From Lineus longissimus (lineage: Eukaryota > Nemertea > Pilidiophora > Heteronemertea > Lineidae), in NCBI RefSeq assembly GCF_910592395.1, contig NC_088308.1, forward strand, positions 12,971,001 through 13,035,000: a DNA stretch of 64,000 nt. The letters are read 5' to 3'. Positions 55,447-64,000 of this stretch are shown in pieces. Position 1 is the stretch's first letter; every line of letters begins with the position of its first letter. Both the position numbers and the translations under genes were made by a program. The notes under the pieces are model-generated. The model searched no databases, was not told the origin of the DNA, and saw only the letters and a list, made by a program, of their open reading frames with translations.

Positions 55447-57720
55447 AAAAAAAAAACGTGATCAAAGACACCAGAGAAACCAATCAAAAAAATATAAGCT
55501 GCTGGCCATTTTGACAGACTGCTGCCTAGTTAGAGAACAGGAACGTTTTCAGCTTTCTCTTGAAGACAAGGATACTGCTGCTCGCACGAATTTCCTGTGG
55601 TAGCCCGTTCCACAGGCGCGGCGCAACACAAGCAAAAGCCCTGTCTCCAGAGGAAGCCATCCTGCTGCGTGGTTGCACCAGCAGCAGTCTGTCCGAGGAA
55701 CGCAATGATCGGGACGGGTTGTACATTGTTAGAAGATCTTGCAAATAAACTGGCGCAACACCATTTATGCATTTAAATGTTAACAACAGAACTTTAAATT
55801 TAATTATGCTGGCTACTGGCAACCAGTGGAGGTCACGGAGAATGGGAGAAATATGATCTGATCTTGCAACTCCAGTCACCATCCTCGCTGCACAATTCTG
55901 GACCCTTTGCAATGAAGCAACACTCTGCTGAGGTAGACCAATCAGCAGTGCATTCAGCCCATCCAATTTGGATGTCACGAATTCATTTACAAGCGTAGCA
56001 GTTGCATCAGGGGTCAGAAACTTTCTGATCAGACCAATGTTGTGCAGGTGATAATAAACTGGACCTGCAGATAGATCGTATATGGTGGTTCATTGAGACA
56101 TGTTCGTCAAACAACGCGCCTATATTTCTAGCCAAAGCGACTGCAGCAATGTTTTGGTCACCAATCTTGACAGATGTTGGATGGCCAGCAAAATTTCTCC
56201 TTTGATGCTTCGAACAAATCAGAAGAAACTCTGATTTGTCGTCATTTAGCTTGAGGAAATTTTGTGCCATCCATTGGCGAACTTCCGCAATACAGGCTTC
56301 AAGTTTGCCGATTGACTGTACTGAATCGGTCTGCTCAAAACATATGTAGAGTTGAGTATCATCAGCAAAGAAATGAACCTGTATACTTTGACGTCGAATC
56401 ACATCAGCCAGTGGAGCCATGTAAATGCTGAAAAGCAATGGGCCCAAGACTGATCCTTGGGGAACGCCTGTCTCTAGCTTGAAAGCTAAAGATGACTCTC
56501 CTTTAACTATAACCTTCTGTGACCGGTTTGTCAGGTAGGACCTAAACCACTCCAAAGCGGTACCATTCAGACCGATCCTGTCACGTAGACGATCAAGGAG
56601 AACCGAATGATTGACAGTATCAAATGCTGCAGATAAATCAAGCAATACCAGACCAACCATTTGCTTTTTGTCTAGTGCCAAGAGGATGTCATTCATAACC
56701 CTGACCAAGGCTGTTTCGGTACTATGGTTGGCCCGGTATGCCGACTGCATGCATTCGAAAAGCTCGTTTTCGGACATGTGGTCACGTAACTGGTGGTCAA
56801 CTACCCTTTCCAAAATTTTGGAGATGAAGCTTAGGTTGGAAACAGGCCGGTAGTTTTTAAGGTCCTCCCTTTGTAGACTAGGTTTCTTCAAAATTGGCGT
56901 GACATTGGCTGATTTGAGACAATCCGGAACTGAACCAGATAAAATTGACGAGTTTACAAGCTTACAGATTGCAGGAGAAATTGCTTCAGCAATCGCATCC
57001 TCTTTAAGAAGATGTGTGGGAAGAGGATCAAGTGCACAAGATTTTGTTGGCGACTTCTTGATCACCCTTCTAATTTCATCCTCAGTAACAGGTTGAAAGA
57101 AAGACAGCTTTTGTTGGCAGCTAGGTTGCTCAGCGTCAGTAACCAATGACCCCATTGAATCGCGGAGCCCTGAAAGGTAGACATTGATGCCATTGACCTT
57201 ATTTTGGAAAAAAATGAGCAAATCTATTGGCTAGCTGCTGCCCTTCCCCAACAGAGAAGTCAGGCAATGAGCTGTCTTTCTTCCTGTTGAGTTATGAGTT
57301 CACAGTTCTGTAGAGTTTACGCTGATCACCACCATCGTCCTTAATTTTTTCAACTAGAAAGTCCCTTTTTGCCTTCTCAATCTTCCGAATAACCTGCACA
57401 TGCTTTTCACGGTTGACCTTGCTATGGATTTCAAGCTTTGAGTGGCGCCACTGTCTCTCAGCCTTTTTGCGGATTATGCGTGCCTCGTGCACCTCAGCAT
57501 TATACCATGGTACCTTGTGCCGTATTGTACCTGCCTTAGAATGAATTGGTGCATGCTTGTCCAAGATTGCCTTCAGATCGTGGTTGTAGGTTTCCACCAA
57601 GACTGAGGCATTGTCTTGGACACATTGGTTCACTGCAGATGCTGCAACATCAAGAGCAAATGCACCAACATCTATTGACCTCAGCCTTCTCACATTCATC
57701 ATCACACGATTTATAAGGCC
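55447..57720 (-). mobile_element. CR1-type non-LTR retrotransposon, 5'-truncated
   Basis: Reverse transcriptase frame 56007-57221 with LVLLDLSAAFDTVNHSVLL, TGVPQGSVLGPLLFSIYM and the catalytic FFADDTQLY. The C-terminal part (55526-55978: LQRVQNCAARMVTG, LHWLPV, WNGLPQEIR, FKRKLKTFLF) and the linker before RT (57292-57705: HAPIHSKAGTIRH, WYNAEVHEARIIRKKAER) are in other frames, so it is a pseudogene. The endonuclease is missing. Its 3' end abuts the right target duplication of copy B. It contains no two-hairpin elements. Confidence 0.9.
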
Positions 57721-58555
57721 TACCTTTTATCCCGATTGCTTATCAGCAAAATGTGTGTGCGTAAGTTTCCCGCACATGCGAAATGGGGGAAGTTTTGCAC
57801 TCACAGCTCTAAATAAAGGTTGAAATATTCCATTTGTAACCAATCATGGAGGCTAGAAGTGTAGTTTGCCACGCAAGGAGTACGAGACCATGATAGAATA
57901 TTTTCGTATTGATTTACAAACGAAATACTTGACCTAAAGCCCTTCGAACTGATCAAGGCGCCTCCAGGCACTTTTGAAATTATTCTCAAGAACAATCTCC
58001 CACTGATAATATAGGGCGCTTAATATTTCATCACAGATCCAAGCTCAGATTAGATACAACTCGGTCGAAATAAAAGCCAGTAAGTGCGAAAATGACTTTT
58101 TTCCTGTTCAGGATTCATAATAAAACAATTAGGCATTTTAACTTCACCTTTCGGTCACCCAATAGCTCTCATTAGATTGTGCGTATTAGAAATGATGCCA
58201 AGAGAATAAGTTCATAAGTTTTTTCTTTGTTGCTAGAAGAAAAACAATTGTTATCGCTCCAAGGACGGCTGGAAAAGGAATTCAATTTCACACATTGCGC
58301 TAGTAACCTACCTCTCATTAGATTGTTCGTATCAGTAATTTGTTTTTCAATAGCAAACTTGTTCTATTTTGTGGAGAAAATCATTTGAGTAGGCCCAGCA
58401 TATTCTCGTCACAAGGCTATTACGAGCAAAATGATGTTTGCTGTGGTGGTTTTTCTCTTAACCATGATGTGACACGATAGAATTAAACCAACGCGTTGGC
58501 ACCGCCGATTGTTGCTTTCAATACGACTGATTTTGTTAGTGCGCATTTCGTCATC
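57721..58555. other. Intergenic DNA, nothing recognised
   Basis: No gene, RNA or repeat that I can support. A short direct repeat around CTCATTAGATTG(T/G)(G/T)CGTAT occurs at ~58168 and ~58316. Confidence 0.4.
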
Positions 58556-59068
58556 ATGTCAGACGACCAACTTTTATTCTATAGACCAAAGATTGTGGAT
58601 GAAAAAAATGATGATGATGAAGTTGAAACACTCATTTTTCACAAATTGAGTGACTTTGCTTCTGCCCCGGAAAGGGCGACGGCACATTCAGTGGGTTTTG
58701 ACCTGGCTAGCGCCCATGACTACACGATTTTGGCCGGTTGCTCGCAACTTGTCCGCCCAGATTTACAACTCGTTCTTCCAAGAGCGTGTTATGGTCGAAT
58801 CGCGCCTCGCTCAGGTCTAGCCTTTAACTATATGATAGCCGTAGGCGCAGGTTTAATCGATTCCGATTTTAGAAGCAATTTGGGTATTTTGCTATTCAAT
58901 CATCATCCGCAAAACGAATTTCGTATTCGACACGGCGATCGTGTGGCCCAACTTATTTGCGAAAAAGCCCTTATGTCACGTATTCGAGAATCCAAAGATG
59001 AATTGCCCTCAACCCCGCGCGGCCAAGGCGGTCTTGGATCAACTGGCGGCTATTCTACGAGAAATTAA
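58556..59068 (+). CDS. dUTPase, 170 aa
   Basis: Trimeric dUTP pyrophosphatase (dUTP to dUMP and PPi). All five family motifs are present in order: GFDLASA (~48), GRIAPRSGLA (~87), GAGLIDSDF (~104), RHGDRVAQLI (~129) and GQGGLGSTG (~160). The ATG at 58556 gives MSDDQLLFYRPK; upstream in-frame codons have no ATG. Intron-less and full length. It lies near a penton-like fragment, so I infer a virus-derived gene from an older element rather than a host gene, but a host copy is possible. Confidence 0.88.
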   Translation: MSDDQLLFYRPKIVDEKNDDDEVETLIFHKLSDFASAPERATAHSVGFDLASAHDYTILAGCSQLVRPDLQLVLPRACYGRIAPRSGLAFNYMIAVGAGLIDSDFRSNLGILLFNHHPQNEFRIRHGDRVAQLICEKALMSRIRESKDELPSTPRGQGGLGSTGGYSTRN

Positions 59069-59673
59069 GAAGCCGTGAAATGAGCTTGTGATAAAAACGG
59101 ACCATCCAAATGTAACGCTCAAAGTACAGTTGTGTTGTTGTCACTATGAGAGCAACATTCTCTTTTTGATGTTTTGAAAAAGAAGCCCCATGATTTGGAG
59201 TGGAGCCGTTCACTAAAGTCTACTGCGGCATCAGACATGCATTAAATTAGTAGGCGAAATAAGAGTTGCCGATGTCCAGATTTTGCCTTGACTTAGATTA
59301 AAGATGTATTAGAACGTGTCTGTCATTTTGGGAATCTCTGCCCCCTATGTAGCGTCGACTGTCCCTGTTGGAAGACACTGCAAAGAGCTTTTGCACTACC
59401 TGATCTTTTATTGTTTTCGTTTCAATCATTAGTAAGCGAACAATTGATAAGAAAAAACGCATCTCCTGATGAAAGAAAGAAAACACAAGAGACGAGTTAC
59501 TCTATCCTTCGTTCGGATTTACAAATAGATCTTGTCGCCTATCGCGCCATGCAAGATATATTTGTTTCGTGCCAGAGGAAGGGTCTAACTACGTCAGAAT
59601 CTAACTGAGACAATAGCTAGGCGCCTACCATTTACTAAGAATATTAAGGATAGCTTACTTTAATCGCGACCAA
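59069..59673. other. Stretch between dUTPase and penton-like fragment; short Cys-rich open frame
   Basis: An open frame without clear start ends at ~59608; it reads Cys-rich (CPLCSVDCPC) and then SPDERKKTQETSYS. I cannot assign it. It may be part of the same decayed element as the dUTPase. Confidence 0.35.
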
Positions 59674-60132
59674 ATGGAGGAGCAAGAACAAGATACGTAT
59701 ATCGTGTGCCCCTCAAATACGCCCGTACAAAGGGGAAGTCGGCCCAACACAAGTTCGAATTTTAGGATTCCTTTGGCGAAGCCGCTCGATTTCACGATGT
59801 CGCCTTTTGCATACGAATGTGGCATCACGGAGGTCTACTACGCACATTCTTGGTCGAGCGAGATCAACGTTAAGAGGTGTACTTACCAGATAGCGCTGGC
59901 AGATTTTAACGAACCCGACAAAGCGCCCGTATTGCGTGATGCCTGCGCGCAGAGCGAAAAATGGGTCTCGTATGGCATGATATACGTTGCAAAATTGGAT
60001 AACATAAAATTTATTTTCGATATAACATATACATATGCGATATCCCATATATATATGCGATATCCAATATATATTTGCGATATTACAATATATATATATA
60101 TATCAATAACATCTAATATATGTATTGGATAG
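59674..60132 (+). pseudogene. Penton-like minor capsid protein, N-terminal fragment
   Basis: ATG at 59674. Residues ~15-65 (NTSSNFRIPLAKPLDF, YECGITEVYYAHSW) match the start of Polinton/adintovirus penton proteins (NTxSxFxVxL..PLxL...WEVGLxEIxYxxSW). After ~110 residues the frame runs into an AT-rich repeat and reads Tyr-Ile repeats, so the rest of the gene is lost. It is not close to the penton genes of copies B and C, hence a different element. Confidence 0.65.
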
Positions 60133-60195
60133 TTGATAAATATGCGACCTCACAAAAAATTTATGTTCGATAAATTCTAAATATATATGCGAAAA
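60018..60195. repeat. AT-rich simple repeat (ATATGCGATATCC-like)
   Basis: Imperfect units of ATATATGCGATATCC and (AT)n. It replaces the distal part of the penton-like gene. Confidence 0.8.
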
Positions 60196-61377
60196 CGGAA
60201 TTTTGGGTAAAAATGAAACGACGGCTCTGATTGGTTTATCATTTCCAATATGTCTGCGCCCATCTGAGACGTGTTTTCCAGATTCTTTTAACTAAATCAG
60301 GTAACATTCTCTCACAAATATCTCTAAGGCCCGAAACAAACTTGACCATAATCCATATATTCTCTACGCTGCTGTAGCGGGGCGAGTAGTCCTGTCCTTC
60401 CCTAGCTCAGTAGTTGCCAGCCGGCTAGTAGCCATGTGTATAATTCAATGACAATTCAAATCAATTTTTTTCAAATTCAATCTAATTGTAGTGTACACAT
60501 TGATGCTAAGGCTAGTGTTATGAGATGGATGCTGAGGCATAGGCATCTATCCTAGGCCCCGTGTACGCACCAGTCCAAGGCCCTAGCTACATGTGAGCAG
60601 GCAGGCCTATGACACTATAGTATATCTCCACACTGGCACACCAACGTACTCTCTACTATACAACAGTAGAGCATTTCACTGTTGTCGATATCGCATTAAA
60701 CAGTGAACATTCTACTGTGTGTTTGCTTTTGCGCACATTCTCTGCGCAACGAAGAATACCATTGAATATTACATAAATATTGCATGTCAAGCCATAGAAT
60801 AGTCAAAATTATTTGTCAGGTAAAAAATTATTTCACGAGGCTTCGCGAGATCGGCGGATACGCAAATCATGTATGGAGCCAAGACGTGTACATTATGTAC
60901 TGTAGACAGTGTGTGTTTTAATACATTAGCAGACGATGTTTGTTTGAAGCGAGTCCAGGCCCAACTTGAATGCCTTGTACTTTCTGTTCGTGGATGTAAC
61001 AGTCCCACCCAATGCAACCTACCTACTTTGTGGGTGTAATTCAAGACCCTGACAGTATCACTGTGCAACTTCCTGGCTTAAAACGCCGTAAATATGCTGT
61101 TTTTTATCGCCGATTTCGTCGAAATCTTAATGGCCGCCATTTGCAATATCGCGTCATCGATGACGTCAGCCGTGGAATAATGCCGTCGAATAGTCAAAAT
61201 TATCGCATGGCACGTGGTCGTGAATGACGCGACGTGATTGGCTCACATACTAATGAGGTATGATAATCTGGAATATTGTTGAATGACCACGTGTTTTTAA
61301 TTTGTTCTATATATAGTTTTTGACTGTAGCCATTAGACAATTTGAACTTGAAATTTTGACTCTTTTATTTCATTTTA
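60196..61377. other. Intergenic DNA with possible promoter near 61160-61320
   Basis: No gene supported. A perfect CRE (TGACGTCA, 61161-61168) lies ~140 bp before a TATA-like TATATATAG (61308-61316), followed by a pyrimidine-rich TTTTATTTCATTTTAG. This could be the promoter and first splice acceptor of a gene on the right; weak evidence. Confidence 0.35.
61161..61316 (+). promoter_or_regulatory. Candidate RNA polymerase II promoter (CRE plus TATA)
   Basis: TGACGTCA at 61161 and TATATATAG at 61308. Spacing and direction would fit transcription towards the TDP-43-like gene. Not supported by anything beyond the motifs. Confidence 0.3.
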
Positions 61378-62832
61378 GCAGTGAGGATGGGCGGCTACAG
61401 GCGGTATCATTTCCAACAACATGTCACAATAAGAGACCTTTTTCCCCTATGTGCCAGGAGTATGAGGGGTTGGGGCGGTTAGGTCCTGTCATTCCCAGCC
61501 GCCAGTCACAATCTGGTAAATTTTTGTCTCGAGTATGAATTTTGGCAATGATTATGGGTCGGGGTCCTATCATTCCCAGCCGTGAGTCACAATCTGGTAA
61601 CTTTCTGTCTCACGTATGAAATTTGGCAGTGATCATGGGTCGGGGTCCTATCATTCACAGCCACGAGTCACAATCTGGTAACTTTTTGTCTCACATATAA
61701 AGTTTGGCAGTGATCATGGGTCGGGGTCCTATCATTCACAGCCACAAGTCACAATCTGGTAACTTTTTGTCTCACATATAAAGATTGGCAGTGGTCATGG
61801 GTCGGGGTCCCATCATTCCCAGCCGTAAGTCACAATCAGGTAACTTTTTGTCTCACATATAAAGTTTGGCAGTGAACAGGGGTCAGGGTCCTATCATTCA
61901 CAGCCACGCGTCACAATCTGGTAACTTTTTGTCTCACATATAAAGTTTGGCAGTGATCATGGGTCGGGGGCCTATCGTTCCCAGCCACGAGTCACAATCT
62001 GGTAACTTTTTGCCTCACGTATGAAGTTTGGCAGTGATCATGGGTCGGGGTCCTATCATTAACAGCCACGAGTCACAATCTGGTAACTTTTTGTCTCACA
62101 TATAAAGTTTGGCAGTGATCATGGGTCGGGGGCCTATCGTTCCCAGCCACGAGTCACAATCAGGTAACTTTTTGCCTCACGTATGAAGTTTGGCAGTGAT
62201 CATGGGTCGGGGTCCAATCATTCACAGCCATGAGTCACAATCTGGTAACTTTTTGTCTCACATATGAAGTTTGGCAGTGATCATGGTTCGGGGTCCTATC
62301 ATTAATAGCCACGAGTCACAATCTGGTAACTTTTTGTCTCACGTATGAAGTTTGGCAGTGATCATGGGTCGGGGTCCTATCATTCACAGCCACGAGTCAC
62401 AATCTGGTAACTTTTTGTCTCACATATGAAGTTTGGCAGTGATCATGGTTCAGGGTCCTATCATTTCCAGCCACGAGTCACCATCTGGTAACTTTTTGTC
62501 TCACGTATGAAGTTTGGCAGTTATCATGGGTCGAGGTCCTATCATTCACAGCCACGAGTCACAATCTGGTAACTTTTTGTCTCACATATAAAGTTTGGCA
62601 GTGGTCATGGGTCGGGGTCCCATCATTCCCAGCCGTAAGTCACAATCTGGTAACTTTTTGTCTCACATATGAAGTTTGGCAGTGATCATGGTTCAGGGTC
62701 CTATCATTTCCAGCCACGAGTCACCATCTGGTAACTTTTTGTCTCACGTATAAAGTTTGGCAGTGATCAGGGGTCAGGGTCCTATCATTCACAGCCACGA
62801 GTCACAATCTGGTAACTTTTTGTCTCACGTAT
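61378..62832. repeat. Satellite of ~81-bp units, about 18 copies
   Basis: Period measured from the core TTGGCAGTGATCATGGG (for example 61542, 61623, 61704: 81 bp apart). Conserved parts include GGGTCGGGGTCCTATCATT, GAGTCACAATCTGGTAAC and TTTTTGTCTCACATATAAAG. The first units (from 61378) are the most diverged. Each unit contains a pyrimidine stretch, an AG and a downstream GTAAC. Confidence 0.93.
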
Positions 62833-63281
62833 GGGCCCACTCATTGTTAGTTCAAGAAGTGGATAATAGACGGCGAAAGCATCTGGCCAACTGTGAACTG
62901 TCCACTGTGTAAGCGGAAAATGGAGACAGTGAAGAGTTCACTGTTTTGTGCGGAGCATGCTCTAGGCACACACACTGTCACTAGCATATCGAGCATCCAT
63001 GCACAGTGGCAGGTGCATACATTCATATACTCATTGATTGGCCTATATGGCCTAGTAAGTAACGAATCGAATTGATTTTATTAATGGCAGCCGCCAGGGT
63101 AGCTAGTGGCCCATAGCATGCGCCCCCTCCATTGGGGCAGTAGCCCCCTTCATTGGGGCAGTAAATCAGATTTTTCATAGGCCTAATCTTGAATGTTTTG
63201 ATTATTTTCGTTAAAAAGGAGAGACCACAAAGCCCGAATTTTTTTAAAATCCTTAAAATATTTGTTTTCATTTCAGAAACT
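62833..63281. other. Region between satellite and TDP-43-like gene
   Basis: Contains an open stretch with Cys/His pairs (NCPLCKRKM ... FCAEH, ~62893-63012) ending at a possible splice donor AG/GTGCAT (63012/63013), and a splice acceptor TTTTCATTTCAG at 63265-63276. If the first is an exon, its frame does not join the ATG at 63282, so it would be untranslated or unrelated. A short direct repeat CATTGGGGCAGTA lies at ~63131 and ~63151. Confidence 0.35.
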
Positions 63282-63590
63282 ATGGCCCGTTGGATCCGGG
63301 TGGCGAAAGGATGTGGCATTAATGGCCCTGAAAATTTGATACGGCTTCCTCTGACCCTAGATAAGGAGGTTCAACTTGAGACTGTACTGTCTCAATTTCC
63401 AGGCGCAGTTGGCCTGAAGTTTTTTGAACAATCTTCAGCCTGGACCTCACCAGGAGGGTCGTGGGTGGCTGTTCCATTGGTGAACGGCAAATTCACGGAA
63501 CCAATTGGAGGATGGTCCGAAGAATGCACCGACATGGTAGTATTCAATGAGCGAGACCGAGATACAACTGGAAAATTGACATGTATATAG
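63282..63590 (+). CDS. Stand-alone TDP-43 N-terminal-domain-like protein, 102 aa
   Basis: The protein follows the N-terminal domain of TDP-43 (TARDBP): start MARWIRVAKG (family: short strand ending IRV), RLPLTLDKEVQLETVL, the conserved SQFPGAVGLKF, GSWVAVPLVNGKF, GGW and VVFNERDRD. In TDP-43 this ubiquitin-like fold drives head-to-tail polymerisation. Here the gene stops after the domain, with no RRM following. ATG lies 6 bases behind the acceptor AG at 63276, so an upstream noncoding exon is likely. Polyadenylation signal at 63625. Confidence 0.8.
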   Translation: MARWIRVAKGCGINGPENLIRLPLTLDKEVQLETVLSQFPGAVGLKFFEQSSAWTSPGGSWVAVPLVNGKFTEPIGGWSEECTDMVVFNERDRDTTGKLTCI

Positions 63591-63624
63591 TTATTTCTAT
63601 TTTCCAACCTTGAAATTTTGAGTG

Positions 63625-63630
63625 AATAAA
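63625..63630 (+). terminator. Polyadenylation signal AATAAA
   Basis: 35 bp after the stop codon of the TDP-43-like gene; a GT-rich stretch (TTTGTGTGTACG) follows ~20 bp later, as expected for a cleavage site. Confidence 0.65.
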
Positions 63631-64000
63631 AATGTGGAGAAACCGCACGTTTGTGTGTACGCGTACCTGTGATGTGATGCAAAAGTGACGGGACACGTGA
63701 ACATGCATGGATGCTTCTATACGTACCGGTACAAGTACCCGTCACACGTTCGGTTTCTCAACCTCGCTAATGAATACATACTACCAGTAGTACACCATTT
63801 CCATGCTTGAAGCAATGTTAAACTCCGAGATGGATTCTAATCTCATTCATCATGAGCACTAAACCTTTATTCTAATAGCATGTTTACCAGTTGAATCAAA
63901 AGGTTTCTAACCCTGATCAGGATCAAGATAGATATAAAGTATAGTTAGATTGCTAAGCCTACTTGTCTACATGTACCTGTTATTCAGTTGCTTACATGAC
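63631..64000. other. Downstream DNA, nothing recognised
   Basis: No gene or repeat that I can support to the window end. Confidence 0.4.

Noticed and set aside
60787-61227. Overlapping open frames on both strands
   Set aside because: Short, mutually overlapping and without recognisable motifs.
62893-63075. Zinc-binding exon (CPLCKRKM...CAEH) upstream of the TDP-43-like gene
   Set aside because: Only one Cys pair plus one Cys/His is visible, and joining at the possible donor does not keep the frame of the downstream ATG.

Overview
The window comes from an animal genome, probably a marine invertebrate. The pointers are three copies of a Polinton (Maverick), a 5'-truncated CR1-type LINE, an 81-bp satellite, and a gene whose start codon lies just behind a splice acceptor and whose product matches the N-terminal domain of TDP-43. 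I cannot name the species.

Polinton copies. Copy A is the right-hand 13.86 kb of an element that starts before the window (1-13856). Copy B (18169-55439) is inserted in host DNA with the 6-bp target duplication TATATC. It is split by copy C (33409-52250), which is inserted in opposite orientation inside B's penton gene with the 6-bp duplication ATTATG. Copy C is the best preserved. It has an intact double-jelly-roll major capsid protein (MCP), penton protein, packaging ATPase, chromodomain integrase and protein-primed family B DNA polymerase, plus about ten accessory genes, many with membrane segments. Copies A and B carry nonsense codons and frameshifts in the polymerase (both), HNH protein (A), integrase (B) and two accessory genes (B). 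Gene order from the capsid end is: MCP, 78-aa protein, penton, 152-aa membrane protein, ATPase, integrase, HNH protein, 83-aa protein, 219-aa membrane protein (with a conserved -1 frame extension), polB, a second penton-like protein, then five accessory genes. I recognise no adenain-type protease.

The most striking signal is a family of 30-bp elements, about 70 in the window and all inside the Polintons. Each consists of two small hairpins: GAGC-n3-GCTC, the spacer TCA, then GGAC-n3-GTCC (or the reverse complement). Most are inserted in frame inside protein-coding genes. At the same site different copies carry 0, 1, 2 or 7 units, always in 30-bp steps. Both stems show compensatory changes. 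The single reading frame that would meet a TGA is used only where that TGA has been changed. This resembles the behaviour of Rickettsia palindromic elements, but in a eukaryotic virus-like transposon. MCP and ATPase genes carry none.

Other signals in the Polintons: the outermost ~125 bp of every terminus is an imperfect palindrome whose arms change together between copies; start codons sit in a TAAATG or TAAATAGAA-ATG context, with ATPase and integrase diverging from a 4-bp spacer; and an A-AAA-AA(A/G) slippery site precedes a -1 frame open in all three copies and ending in a PSAP motif.

Host or other DNA. 13857-18168 holds a 280-codon open frame of unknown type and a degenerate tandem duplication. 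55446-64000 holds the CR1 LINE, a dUTPase gene, a truncated penton-like fragment from a different virus-like element, an AT-rich repeat, the 81-bp satellite (about 18 units), and the TDP-43 N-terminal-domain-like gene with its polyadenylation signal.
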